Part shown: in pieces, positions 44,334-53,291 of the stretch
Layout: each line of letters starts with the position of its first letter
Numbering within the stretch: position 1 is the first letter of the stretch
Source of the DNA: Marinomonas piezotolerans
GTDB lineage: Bacteria > Pseudomonadota > Gammaproteobacteria > Pseudomonadales > Marinomonadaceae
Length of the DNA: 64,000 nucleotides
Reading direction: 5' to 3'
Assembly (NCBI RefSeq): GCF_003362755.1
Contig: NZ_QKRA01000005.1
Location: forward strand, 163,714 to 227,713
The notes under the pieces: generated by a model
Told to the model about the DNA's origin: nothing
The model's input: only the letters and a program-made list of their open reading frames with translations
Database searches by the model: none
Program-made: the position numbers and the translations under genes

Positions 44334-47300
44334 ATGACAGCCTTTTGGATACTTCTTGCAATACTTTATATTTTAGTACTGTTTTGGATCGCAAAATGGG
44401 GGGATAAAGACAGCCCTAACGCAAGACGCCTAACACGTCACCCTCTCGTATACAGCCTTTCACTTGCAATCTACTGTACCGCATGGACATTTTATGGGGC
44501 CATCGGCGAAGCTGCTCGCTCTGGATGGAGTTATCTGCCGATACTACTGGGCCCTGTTTTGTTATATACCTTTGGCTTTCGTATTCTTAAGAAAATGATT
44601 TTTGTTAGCCACCGTCAAAACATCACGTCCGTGGCAGACTTCATCTCCTCAAGATATGGCAAGCGACCACTCACAGCGCCGTTGGTCATTCTTATTTGCA
44701 TGCTCGCGGTTATCCCCTATATCGCGCTTCAACTAAAAGCCATCGGCTCAAATTTGGCACTTTTCGTCAACCAAGATGAATCCTCAACCAGTCTTGTCGT
44801 ACTTGCCTCAACCATACTGATTGGTGTGTTTGCGATGTTATTTGGTACTCGAAAAGTCGAAGTAACTGAGTACCGATCAGGTATGATGCTTGCCATTGGT
44901 AGTGAGTCCTTATTTAAACTCGCCGCTGTGATTGCTGTAGGCCTTGTTGCTATATTCGCGGCACGAGCTAGCTCACTCGCTGACTTTATCGATGTAACAG
45001 ACCTCAGCGCATGGAGCACGGATACGATAGTTTCATTCCCATTTATCATGCAAACCGTTATGGCTGCTGCTGCCGTAATCTGCTTACCTCGTCAGTTTCA
45101 TGTCACTATTGTTGATCATCAAAATAGTCGACAATCTAATACCGCACGCTGGGTGTTTCCGCTCTACTTAGCGATTTTTGCCGCTTTAATCCCTCCCATC
45201 GCCCTCGTTGGCCAAAGCCTATTCGACAGTACGATCAATGGTGACACCTACGTTATTCAATTTGCGTTAGAGTCTAATAATCTGCCATTACAGATTTTAA
45301 TTTTCTTAGGCGGGATGTCGGCAACAACAGCGATGGTGATTATCGCTACTTTTGCTCTGAGCATCATGATAAGTAACGATGTCATATTGCCTCTGATGAT
45401 TGCTCGTAATTCCTCACAAAAGCAGGGGTTACCAACATACCAGAGACGGATTCTCTGGATTCGCCGAATCGCCATGGTCGGCATTTTGGCATTGGCATTT
45501 ATTTACTATCAGGAAATGGCTAACAGCGAGTCACTGTCCAGCACTGGTCTGATCGCTTTTTCTCTTGTTTTTCAGCTCGTGCCAGCTGTCATCGGTGGGT
45601 TATATTGGAAACGGGGGCATGCCTACGGCGTCTATACCGGTCTCACATTAGGCTTTTTGTGCTGGTTTCTTTGGATGATGCTTCCGATTACAGGTAGCGT
45701 AAACTCGACCTCATTTGGCAATTACAGCTCTCGAACCGAACTCATCAGCTACGGCGCACTCATTAGCTTAATCGCCAATGTCATTGGCTATGTATTGGGA
45801 TCGCTTCTAGCGTCAGAACGCTTGGTTGATCGAATCCAAGCCACCGCATTTGTAACACCAACATCAGAAATCGAGACGGGCTTTTTCAAACCCAAGAGCA
45901 AAGCGCTTAATAGCGATCTGTTTGTTTTGCTAGAGACCTTTTTGGGTGAACAGAAGTGTGCCGAAGTCATTCGCTCATTCGAGCAAACTTATCACGAAAA
46001 AGTATCCAGCAATCGAGGTCCATCAAAACACTTCGTAGGGTATTGTGAACGTGTGCTAGGTGGGGTACTTGGTGGCTCATCCGCTCGGACCATAGTCAAC
46101 TCCTTGCTGGTAGACAAGCAGATCAAAATTGAAGAAATGGTGACCTATCTTGATGAGGCAACACAAGCCATTCAATTCAATCAAAGCCTCTTATTCGTAT
46201 CATTGGATAACCTTGATCACGGCATTAGTGTGGTCGACAAGGACTTACGAATGGTTGCGTGGAACAAGACCTACGCAGCACTGTACCCATATCCAGAAGG
46301 TATGCTGAAAATTGGACTACCTGTAGAGGAGTTGATTCGTTTCAACGCCGCCAATGGAGAATGCGGAGTGGGTGATGTCGAAGAGCTTGTAAGTAAACGC
46401 TTGGAGCACCTTCGTAAAGCCACAGGGCATCGATTCTTACGCCGACGAGCCAATGGTCGAGTCATCGAAATGGTAGGCAACCCCTTACCTAATGGCGGTT
46501 TCGTAACCTCCTTCACAGATGTCACTGAACATATAGAAAGTCAGCGAGCGCTGAAAGATGCCAATATAGATTTAGAAAAACGGGTGGTTGCTCGAACCCA
46601 AGAAGTTCAAGGCATTAACCAAGAGCTAATGCAAGAGATAGAACGACGCGCCCAAGCAGAACAAGAGCTGTTGTCTGCAAAGGCAGAAGCAGAGAGAGCC
46701 AACGCCTCAAAAACGGAGTTTCTAGCGTTAGCAAGTCATGACATTCTACAACCCTTGAACGCTGCTAAGCTATATTTGGGTGCGCTCCAAGACAGCAATG
46801 TCGGTGGGGAAGCAAAAACAACATTGGACAAATTAGGCGACTCGCTGGAGTCTACCGAAACACTCATTGCTACATTACTTGAGATCGCTAGACTCGATCA
46901 GGGGGCCATTCGTCCCACACTCACTGATGTTGATATAGCGGCTATTCTTGATCCGATCGTCGCCGAATTCGGGGTAATCGCCCAAAGCAAACATCTATCT
47001 CTTACGACTCACATTCGGCCTTGTCGTGTACATACCGACCCGGTATACCTTCGCCGTATTATTCAGAACTTTGTGTCCAATGCGGTCAAATACACGAGTC
47101 ACGGCCGCGTGTTGATTTCTGTACGCCCGATAAAGGATCAGGTCAATATTCAAGTATGGGATACAGGGGTAGGCATTCCAGCACCTGAGCAGGCAAAAGT
47201 TTTTGAAGATTTTTACCGCTGGGAAAACAATAACGAACCAGGTATGGGCTTAGGGCTTGGGCTTGTTCGACGCATGCAAAGATTGTTAGGTGTTACAACT

Positions 47301-47801
47301 CGCGTCAAATCAACACCTAATAAAGGCAGCTGCTTTACCATTCTCGTTCCAAAGGCGCACAACCAACTCAGTAATGCCAAGGCAATCCCAAAAGAAACCG
47401 TGAGTAGGATTAATAAAGAACTAGAAATGTGCCATGTATGGTGCATAGACGATGATTCAAATAATTTAGAAGCGATGGCAACGTTATTGAGCAAATGGCA
47501 CTGTACATATCGAACATTCTCTCGTTATGAAGACGCCCTAACGGCACAGAGCAAAGATATTCCAGAATTATTATTGATGGACTACCAACTTAATGCCCAA
47601 TATAACGGCCTTGAGTTGATTAAACGGTTACGAGAACGATTTGAGACGCCAATTCCCGCTGTTCTAATCACTGCAGTACGCTCTAACGAGCTGAGCGATC
47701 TTTGCCAAGCAGAAGATATTTCATATATGCCAAAACCAGCAAAGCCCGCAAAATTACGGGCTTTGGTACAACATATCGTGGGGCAGCGCCAGTCAGACTG
47801 A
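44334..47801 (+). CDS. crbS: SSS-domain hybrid histidine kinase, CrbS/MxtR-like
   Basis: An 1155-residue protein. A sodium/solute-symporter-like domain with about 13 membrane segments fills residues 1-500 (CTAWTFYGAIGEAARSGWSY, ITSVADFISSRYGKRP). Then come a PAS-like domain (about 620-740), a coiled coil, the HisKA phospho-acceptor H802 in ALASHDILQPLNAAK, N-box FVSNAVKYT, G-boxes DTGVGIPAPE and GMGLGLGLV, and a receiver with D1083 in LLLMDYQL. This is the layout of CrbS (Vibrio) and MxtR (Pseudomonas), which drive CrbR/ErdR and acs. The symbol rests on layout and on the acs-crbR unit in this window. Confidence 0.82.
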   Translation: MTAFWILLAILYILVLFWIAKWGDKDSPNARRLTRHPLVYSLSLAIYCTAWTFYGAIGEAARSGWSYLPILLGPVLLYTFGFRILKKMIFVSHRQNITSVADFISSRYGKRPLTAPLVILICMLAVIPYIALQLKAIGSNLALFVNQDESSTSLVVLASTILIGVFAMLFGTRKVEVTEYRSGMMLAIGSESLFKLAAVIAVGLVAIFAARASSLADFIDVTDLSAWSTDTIVSFPFIMQTVMAAAAVICLPRQFHVTIVDHQNSRQSNTARWVFPLYLAIFAALIPPIALVGQSLFDSTINGDTYVIQFALESNNLPLQILIFLGGMSATTAMVIIATFALSIMISNDVILPLMIARNSSQKQGLPTYQRRILWIRRIAMVGILALAFIYYQEMANSESLSSTGLIAFSLVFQLVPAVIGGLYWKRGHAYGVYTGLTLGFLCWFLWMMLPITGSVNSTSFGNYSSRTELISYGALISLIANVIGYVLGSLLASERLVDRIQATAFVTPTSEIETGFFKPKSKALNSDLFVLLETFLGEQKCAEVIRSFEQTYHEKVSSNRGPSKHFVGYCERVLGGVLGGSSARTIVNSLLVDKQIKIEEMVTYLDEATQAIQFNQSLLFVSLDNLDHGISVVDKDLRMVAWNKTYAALYPYPEGMLKIGLPVEELIRFNAANGECGVGDVEELVSKRLEHLRKATGHRFLRRRANGRVIEMVGNPLPNGGFVTSFTDVTEHIESQRALKDANIDLEKRVVARTQEVQGINQELMQEIERRAQAEQELLSAKAEAERANASKTEFLALASHDILQPLNAAKLYLGALQDSNVGGEAKTTLDKLGDSLESTETLIATLLEIARLDQGAIRPTLTDVDIAAILDPIVAEFGVIAQSKHLSLTTHIRPCRVHTDPVYLRRIIQNFVSNAVKYTSHGRVLISVRPIKDQVNIQVWDTGVGIPAPEQAKVFEDFYRWENNNEPGMGLGLGLVRRMQRLLGVTTRVKSTPNKGSCFTILVPKAHNQLSNAKAIPKETVSRINKELEMCHVWCIDDDSNNLEAMATLLSKWHCTYRTFSRYEDALTAQSKDIPELLLMDYQLNAQYNGLELIKRLRERFETPIPAVLITAVRSNELSDLCQAEDISYMPKPAKPAKLRALVQHIVGQRQSD

Positions 47802-48434
47802 CTAGGCGCTAGGTTCCGGTACTTGCAACCCACAGCCGCGCAAAATTATGTCACTCAGAGTATCTCCAATACGGATCAAATCTTGCTCGTCGTATTGATC
47901 TTTACCGGTCAACGCAAAGATTTGTGATTCAAAGTCCGCGTAGTGCTGTGTCGTCGACCAAATCATAAAGATCAACGCAGCAGGATCAACACGGCGCATT
48001 TTACCCGCTGCGATCCACCCTTCGATAACACCCAGGCGCGACTCAAACCATGGCCTCAGATCCTCTTTGAGATAATCTCCAATATGGTTTGCACCTTGGA
48101 TGACTTCTTGCGCAAAAATGCGTGACGAACGCCCGCACTCAAAGCTTTGACGTAGTTTGGTACGAATTAAACTATCCAATACAACTGCGGGGTCATCTTC
48201 GATACTCGCTTTATCAAACAAGTCATTCCAACTGTCCGCTATATTATTGAGAACCTGTTTGTATAAATTTGCCTTAGATTGAAAGTAATACACAATGTTT
48301 GGCTTCGGTAATCCAGCACGCTCTGCAATATGCTGCAGGCTGGCACCGCCAAAGCCTTTCAACCCAAATTCAATTTCAGCCGCTTCTAAAATACGCGAAA
48401 AAATTTCTTCACGATTGGCCTGACGCTTACTCAT
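47802..48434 (-). CDS. TetR-family regulator, RutR/YcdC type
   Basis: A 210-residue repressor. The N-terminal HTH is IFSRILEAAEIEFGLKGFGG and LQHIAERAGLPKPNIVYYFQ (about residues 11-55), and the C-terminal domain with FAQEVIQGANHIGDYL and VDPAALIFMIWSTTQHYADF resembles the TetR_C group of RutR (YcdC). Its ligand and target are unknown. Its stop lies directly against that of the crbS-like gene (zero gap, converging), and the HugZ-like gene lies just upstream on the same strand. Confidence 0.88.
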   Translation of the reverse strand: MSKRQANREEIFSRILEAAEIEFGLKGFGGASLQHIAERAGLPKPNIVYYFQSKANLYKQVLNNIADSWNDLFDKASIEDDPAVVLDSLIRTKLRQSFECGRSSRIFAQEVIQGANHIGDYLKEDLRPWFESRLGVIEGWIAAGKMRRVDPAALIFMIWSTTQHYADFESQIFALTGKDQYDEQDLIRIGDTLSDIILRGCGLQVPEPSA

Positions 48435-48455
48435 GATATAAAAGATTCCTTACCT

Positions 48456-48953
48456 TTATCGACGTATGTGATCAATTTGATCATTCACTAAGGTTCCGGG
48501 CGCAAGCTCAAATGCTTGTCCAAAACCTTTTACATATCGCCCAGTTACAGGACGCAATTCAAACATATAGAAATCGTTAAGTTGTAATAACTGATCAACA
48601 ATCTCGCCGTGACGATTTTGCAACGCACGAGTAGCTAACTCCCAAACGCAATCCTGTCTCGAAATGGGTAAGACGGATACTTCATATTGAAGACGTCGGC
48701 GAGCGTAGATATTACCACTAAGTGATTCATCTTCGATGATCAACACCGACGCATTATGCACTGCCCGCAGCGCATGAGTATGTTCTGCTAACTCACTAAC
48801 CAATATATAGAAAGCACCGTCTACCAAAGCAAAGGGCGAATAAGAAGCAATAGGAGCGTTTAAGCTTGAAACAGACAACATCAAGCTTTTAGTAGCGCTC
48901 AAAAATAGCTTTATTTCTTCGACCAACTCACGGGCCAATCGTTGATTCTTCAA
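48456..48953 (-). CDS. HugZ/HutZ-like FMN-binding split-barrel protein
   Basis: A 165-residue protein of the pyridoxamine-5'-phosphate-oxidase-like split barrel. SSLNAPIASYSPFALVDGAF, HTHALRAVHNASVLIIEDE and the tail GRYVKGFGQAFEL match HugZ/HutZ proteins, which use heme in heme-iron release. The KGFGQAF loop is the part of the family that touches heme. There is no heme transport gene here, so the role is inferred from the fold only. It is 19 nt upstream of the TetR gene and may share its message. Confidence 0.75.
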   Translation of the reverse strand: MKNQRLARELVEEIKLFLSATKSLMLSVSSLNAPIASYSPFALVDGAFYILVSELAEHTHALRAVHNASVLIIEDESLSGNIYARRRLQYEVSVLPISRQDCVWELATRALQNRHGEIVDQLLQLNDFYMFELRPVTGRYVKGFGQAFELAPGTLVNDQIDHIRR

Positions 48954-48972
48954 TGCTCACTTCGCCACTAAA

Positions 48973-49347
48973 TTAAATGCCTAACAGTTCTTTCATTTCC
49001 GCTGCGGTTGTCAGCTTTCCTTCATCTTCAATATTTGGGAATACTGCTAAGGTAATATTGTCTTTCTCTAAGCTTGGCAGCCACAATGTGGTAAATGTCT
49101 CAAATGAAATTTCAACTGGCTCACAGTCGTCCCATTCTTCTACTGCCCATTGCGCAGCGAAATCAGCGTCAGGCCACACCATGACGCAATCACCGTCATC
49201 AGTCTCTACCATCACGAAGCCTTCTTCATTACTTAGGCTCCAAACCGATTGATGCTCCTTCACACTCTTAACAAAAAACTCTAGGCGCACGTCATCGGTT
49301 GCGGCTAACAATTGAATTCGCTGGTCTAACGATAACTCTTCACTCAT
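48973..49347 (-). CDS. DUF2750 protein
   Basis: A 124-residue acidic protein. FVKSVKEHQSVWSLSNEEGF, the metal-rich VETDDGDCVMVWPDADFAAQW and FETFTTLWLPSLEKDNI are the DUF2750 landmarks. The family is small and uncharacterised; members occur as standalone cytosolic proteins. It is 19 nt upstream of the HugZ-like gene and 20 nt downstream of rsuA, so these leftward genes may share a message. Confidence 0.78.
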   Translation of the reverse strand: MSEELSLDQRIQLLAATDDVRLEFFVKSVKEHQSVWSLSNEEGFVMVETDDGDCVMVWPDADFAAQWAVEEWDDCEPVEISFETFTTLWLPSLEKDNITLAVFPNIEDEGKLTTAAEMKELLGI

Positions 49348-49367
49348 AAAAAATACTCTTAATCAGC

Positions 49368-50081
49368 TTAAAACAACGCAACTTCGGCGTCTGTAAGTGG
49401 TCGATAGGCGCCTTCTTCAAGTCCAGCTAAACTCAGGCTAGCGATTTTTTCTCGATGAAGTTGGACAACTCGATTTCCTGTGGCGGCAAGCATACGTTTG
49501 ACTTGATGATATTTTCCTTCGCTAATCGTCAGAAGAATTTGATTTTCATCAACTCGCTCAACCTCTGCGGGTGCTGTCAGCCCCTCTTCATTGTTCAACT
49601 GCACGCCCTGACACAAGTTTTCGATTGCCTCATCCGTCACAGGATCTGACGTCCATACACGATATTGTTTCGGGCATTGGCTTTTGGGGGAAGTTATGCG
49701 GTGCAACCATTGACCATCCGTTGTAAGCAATAAAAGCCCCGTTGTATCGATATCAAGTCGCCCCACTACACGGAGATCTTTTAGATCAGGTTGAGCAATA
49801 AGATCTAGCACAACAGCATGCTCACTATCTTCCGTAGCACAAACAAAACCCACGGGTTTATTCATGACAAAATACTTTTCGCGTGGCCAGCTCAGTTGTT
49901 CATCAAGAAAAAACACATCATCATCTGCCGTAACTATGCGATTAGCTTTTTTGACTTCTTCTCCATTAACCTTAATAAGACCACGGCCAATGCGAACTTT
50001 TGCTTCTTTGCGGGAAAGGCCCAACGTATGGGACACATAAAAATCTAGACGAACAGATGGATCAGTAAACGGTTTAGACAT
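49368..50081 (-). CDS. rsuA: 16S rRNA pseudouridine-516 synthase
   Basis: An S4 domain (RLDFYVSHTLGLSRKEAKV, LIKVNGEEV) is followed by the RluA/RsuA catalytic domain with the active-site Asp in GRLDIDTTGLLLLTTDGQW and KYHQVKRMLAATGNRV. RsuA isomerises U516 of the small-subunit rRNA. ATG 50081 overlaps the stop of the upstream GNAT gene within ATGTCTAA, which implies coupled translation; the in-frame extension to 50174 lies over that gene. 238 residues. Confidence 0.93.
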   Translation of the reverse strand: MSKPFTDPSVRLDFYVSHTLGLSRKEAKVRIGRGLIKVNGEEVKKANRIVTADDDVFFLDEQLSWPREKYFVMNKPVGFVCATEDSEHAVVLDLIAQPDLKDLRVVGRLDIDTTGLLLLTTDGQWLHRITSPKSQCPKQYRVWTSDPVTDEAIENLCQGVQLNNEEGLTAPAEVERVDENQILLTISEGKYHQVKRMLAATGNRVVQLHREKIASLSLAGLEEGAYRPLTDAEVALF

Positions 50082-50622
50082 AGAGATCTTGGGTAGGCTC
50101 GATAGGTTTGTAGTAAATCGCACAATCATAGAATGTCCCCATGACAGTACGAGAATATTTAGGGACTTCGCCAACTTGATGCCAGCCTTGCTGCGTGAGT
50201 ATCGTTTCAGCTAAATCACCAACACGCGTATCACACGTTAAAAGCTGCCGATTAAGCGATGCTGCCACTTTTTCCACGCCTTGTAGAAGCGACCTACCTA
50301 AGCCTTGGCCTTGATAAGAAGATAGCACCATCCATTTTTCAATGCCGGCGCGGTGCAGCGCATTTGCTTTGGCGTATAGCTCTAGCTGTATTGCTCCCAC
50401 CACTTTTTCGTCTACTCGCACTAACACAATTTGGCGCGAGTTATGTTGTATTTCATCGTTAATACAATGCCAGTAATCAATCGCTTCCTGCTCGCTTAAA
50501 GGCGGCAAAAAGCCAATGGCAGCACCATTGTCAACTGCGTCGATGAGCAATTCAACAAGGTCATGAAGGTATGGAGTGAGGGTATCAACCTTGAATAGAT
50601 CCAACGGTGAAGGTCCTTTCAT
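50074..50622 (-). CDS. GNAT-family N-acetyltransferase
   Basis: A GNAT domain: the acetyl-CoA loop is MVLSSYQGQGLGRSLLQGVE (Q-x2-G-x-G), preceded by VLVRVDEKVVGAIQLELYA and followed by LLTCDTRVGDLAETILTQQGW. Substrate unknown. ATG 50622 is chosen; GTG 50628 two codons earlier is possible and neither has a strong ribosome site. Its last bases overlap the rsuA start. Confidence 0.85.
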   Translation of the reverse strand: MKGPSPLDLFKVDTLTPYLHDLVELLIDAVDNGAAIGFLPPLSEQEAIDYWHCINDEIQHNSRQIVLVRVDEKVVGAIQLELYAKANALHRAGIEKWMVLSSYQGQGLGRSLLQGVEKVAASLNRQLLTCDTRVGDLAETILTQQGWHQVGEVPKYSRTVMGTFYDCAIYYKPIEPTQDLYV

Positions 50623-50682
50623 TAACACATTTCGGTTAATGATACCTGACCCACACCGTTTAAGGAACGAAGATTGGTCAGA

Positions 50683-51300
50683 CTAAAGTGAAACGGCGTA
50701 ACGACCAGGCTTGTGGTTCATGACGAGAATGAAGTTCAGTATAACTGCGCCAAAAATAGACATCGCAATTAATTGAAGGTCGACGATAAAGATCGATAAA
50801 AATACCACAATACAATCCACAGTCATCATGAATTTACCAACGGGTATGCCACGAGTCTGAAATAAGTAACGCGCCATAATATTCAAACCACCTAGACTTG
50901 CGTTGTGGCGGAACAGCATCAGAAAACCAATCCCCACCAAGAAGCTACCAACAATAGTCGCATAGAAGGGATGAATGTTCTCAAGTTGTAAAAACATAGG
51001 AGTGATATCAGAAAACGCAGAGACTAGGAATACGGCTAAAAATGTCTTTAACGTAAAATCCCAACCTATACGTCGAATCGCCAACCAATAAAACGGCAAG
51101 TTAATGACAAAGAAGATTTGGCCGAACGAAAAAGCAGAAATATAACTAAACAAAAATGCTATCCCCGCTGTTCCACCCGTCAATAAGCCCACTTGCGTAT
51201 AGAAGTTGATACCAAGAGCAATCATCACGGTGCCTGCGAAAATTGCCTGAGCATCTTCTAACCAAGTGTGCCGATGAATTTGGGGCGCAGCCACAGCCAT
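50683..51300 (-). CDS. YitT-family membrane protein
   Basis: A 205-residue polytopic protein of the YitT/DUF161 type, with about five to six membrane segments and the family blocks IALGINFYTQVGLLTGGTAG, FGQIFFVINLPFYWLA and MLFRHNASLGGLNIMARYL. YitT proteins are widespread and their function is unknown. The TGTACA dyad at 51399-51422 lies 98 nt before its start. Confidence 0.87.
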   Translation of the reverse strand: MAVAAPQIHRHTWLEDAQAIFAGTVMIALGINFYTQVGLLTGGTAGIAFLFSYISAFSFGQIFFVINLPFYWLAIRRIGWDFTLKTFLAVFLVSAFSDITPMFLQLENIHPFYATIVGSFLVGIGFLMLFRHNASLGGLNIMARYLFQTRGIPVGKFMMTVDCIVVFLSIFIVDLQLIAMSIFGAVILNFILVMNHKPGRYAVSL

Positions 51301-51398
51301 ATTAACCTCTCAAAGTTGTTGAATTGAGAGGCTATTTTAGTCGTTACAAGGGGTCTACTCTAGGGCATCACATCACGCAATATTGCAGCTTGCGACAA

Positions 51399-51422
51399 GA
51401 GTGTACAAAAAATTGTACACTC
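51399..51422. promoter_or_regulatory. Perfect 24-bp dyad between the YitT gene and cobO
   Basis: GAGTGTACAA (51399-51408) and TTGTACACTC (51413-51422) are exact inverted copies around an AAAA loop. Each arm contains the palindrome TGTACA. No T-run follows on either strand, so an operator for the YitT gene is at least as likely as the cobO terminator. Confidence 0.6.
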
Positions 51423-51463
51423 ACATTTCCGGCTAACAGGCACTCACTGTTTAGCAGTCGGCA

Positions 51464-52081
51464 CTACCATTCAATTCCCTGCTGGGCTTTTACGCCATGC
51501 GCAAACGCGTGACGCTCATCGGCTATTTTGCTGTGCGTATCGACTGTGTCGATAAGCGCTCGCGGTGCGGTACGCCCAGTCATCATCACATTCTGATTGA
51601 CAGGTCGTGAGGCCAACGCTTGCAGCAAGTCCGCTACATTTAGATAACCGTATTTGTACATATAGGTAATTTCGTCCAGCAAAACGAAATTGATATCTGG
51701 ATTAGACAAGGCTTGCTGAGCAACGGCCCATGCTTGGTTGGCCGCTTCTTGCTCTAATTCAGGGTTGCGGGTTTCCCAAGTAAAGCCGTGCCCCATTACG
51801 TGAAAATCGACCTGTGGGTGTTTACCAAAAAATAATTGCTCTCCCGTCGCTTTACGACCTTTGATAAACTGTACAACCGTCGCATAATGACCATGACCCA
51901 ACGCCCGAGCCATGGTACCAAAAGCGCTTGAACTCTTACCCTTGCCATTCCCCGTCAACAGGATTGAAACGCCCCTTTCTTCTGTCGCCGCGGCAATACG
52001 TTGATCAACCACTTCTTTTTTTTTCAGGCGTTTTGCCATCTCAATGTTTGCCAACTCTTCTTCAGTTCGTTTGGTTGTCAT
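51464..52081 (-). CDS. cobO: Cob(I)yrinic acid a,c-diamide adenosyltransferase
   Basis: Adenosylates corrinoids in B12 synthesis or salvage. The P-loop is GNGKGKSS at residues 44-51; FIKGRKATGE, VMGHGFTWE and LDEITYMYKYGYL are the CobO/BtuR landmarks. ATG 52081 has AAGAGAGA before it and overlaps the TRIC stop codon (ATGA overlap). 206 residues. It is the last gene of the rnr-to-cobO run. Confidence 0.94.
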   Translation of the reverse strand: MTTKRTEEELANIEMAKRLKKKEVVDQRIAAATEERGVSILLTGNGKGKSSSAFGTMARALGHGHYATVVQFIKGRKATGEQLFFGKHPQVDFHVMGHGFTWETRNPELEQEAANQAWAVAQQALSNPDINFVLLDEITYMYKYGYLNVADLLQALASRPVNQNVMMTGRTAPRALIDTVDTHSKIADERHAFAHGVKAQQGIEW

Positions 52082-52698
52082 GATTCTCTCTTTTTGTACA
52101 GTAACCAACTTGGGTAATAGAGGCCTTTATGGATAGCAAAAAGCCTTAATATAAAAATCAACAACGCTGAATAAATCGCGTTATATTCATGAAACGGTAT
52201 ATTCCGCTCCAGCAAAACAACGAGCAATGCTCCCAAAAAAGCAGGTGTCGCATAAAACTCTCTGCCTAATACAAGTGGCGGCCGATGGCTCAGTAGATCG
52301 CGCATCATGCCACCAGCAACACCAGTCGTCACACCCATTGTCATCGCGATAATCGGTGAGAACCCCATGTTTAGAACACTCTCTGTCGCCACAACAGTAA
52401 AAAGAGCGAGGCCAAATGAATCCGCATAATGGAACACTTGTTGTCGATTTTCGATCACACGCACACCGAAAAAAGCAAAAACCGACGACAGGATCGCCAC
52501 CCACAAATAAGAGGTATCGTTGACCCAATAAACTGCGTCGAGCCGTAACACTACATCGCGTATCGTGCCGCCTCCCAGTGACGCCACCATGCCCAACAAA
52601 ACAATGCTAAACAAATCCATATTACGGCGCCCTGCGGATATCACACCAGTGATCGCAAACGCGGCAATACCAATCATGCCCAAAATATAAAGCAACAT
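52078..52698 (-). CDS. TRIC-family (YadS-type) cation channel protein
   Basis: A 206-residue protein with seven membrane segments. GRRNMDLFSIVLLGMVASLG is followed by the duplicated GGGTIRDV and GGMMRDLLSHRPPLVL motifs of the UPF0126/TRIC fold. Prokaryotic TRIC channels pass monovalent cations. It lies between two B12 genes, with 11 nt before it and a 4-nt overlap after it. No known B12 role exists that I can name. Confidence 0.88.
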   Translation of the reverse strand: MLLYILGMIGIAAFAITGVISAGRRNMDLFSIVLLGMVASLGGGTIRDVVLRLDAVYWVNDTSYLWVAILSSVFAFFGVRVIENRQQVFHYADSFGLALFTVVATESVLNMGFSPIIAMTMGVTTGVAGGMMRDLLSHRPPLVLGREFYATPAFLGALLVVLLERNIPFHEYNAIYSALLIFILRLFAIHKGLYYPSWLLYKKRES

Positions 52699-52709
52699 AT
52701 TCGTTCTCG

Positions 52710-53291
52710 TTATTTAGCCCAATCCCCAGCACCCAAGCGTTGCAGAACAGCGTACCCCGGCCCCAACTCTAGCTCGGTAATCGTAGAGTAACTTGGATTA
52801 AAGCAGTGGCAATGTGTCAATGGGATACCGCATAACTCCGCCACTAACACTTTTATGACACCTGAATGAGTCACCAGTACAGTATCTTGATCAGTAGCTA
52901 TGACACCTTCGAGCCAGCCCATCACCCGTTTAGTCAGAGCCGTCAGCGATTCACCGTCGTACGGAGCAGCATGGGCTAAATCCGCTCCCCATTGATCTAT
53001 TTCTGCTTTGGGAATATCTTGCCAAAGGCGACTTTCCCACTCACCAAAATCAATCTCTTTTATGGCATCAACAGCGTCAGAATGAGGAGCAATGGCCTTA
53101 GCAAGCAACGCAGTTCTGCTTAATGGACTATGGAAAAACTGCCACTGAACGTCAGCGTATTGCGTGGCCAAACAAGAGGAAATTGCTTTTGCATCTGCGA
53201 ACCAATCTTCAACCAAAGGAACATCGGTTTGCCCGTAACACAGACCTAACGGTACATCTGGCTTAGGATGCCGTATTAATAACAACTTCAT
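52710..53291 (-). CDS. cobC: Histidine phosphatase, probable alpha-ribazole phosphatase
   Basis: A phosphoglycerate-mutase-like phosphatase with the catalytic His in LLIRHPKPD (about residue 8), GLCYGQTDVPL, and the second His in VTHSGVIKVLV. GLCYGQTDVPL is typical of CobC, which makes alpha-ribazole for the lower ligand of B12. It lies end to end with cobS, with no gap, which supports the CobC reading over a general phosphatase. Confidence 0.85.
   Translation of the reverse strand: MKLLLIRHPKPDVPLGLCYGQTDVPLVEDWFADAKAISSCLATQYADVQWQFFHSPLSRTALLAKAIAPHSDAVDAIKEIDFGEWESRLWQDIPKAEIDQWGADLAHAAPYDGESLTALTKRVMGWLEGVIATDQDTVLVTHSGVIKVLVAELCGIPLTHCHCFNPSYSTITELELGPGYAVLQRLGAGDWAK

Noticed and set aside
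50681..50689. A further GACTAAAGT copy
   Set aside because: It lies at the YitT stop codon, in the opposite sense to the leftward GNAT gene, and lacks the flank; a chance match is expected at about this rate.
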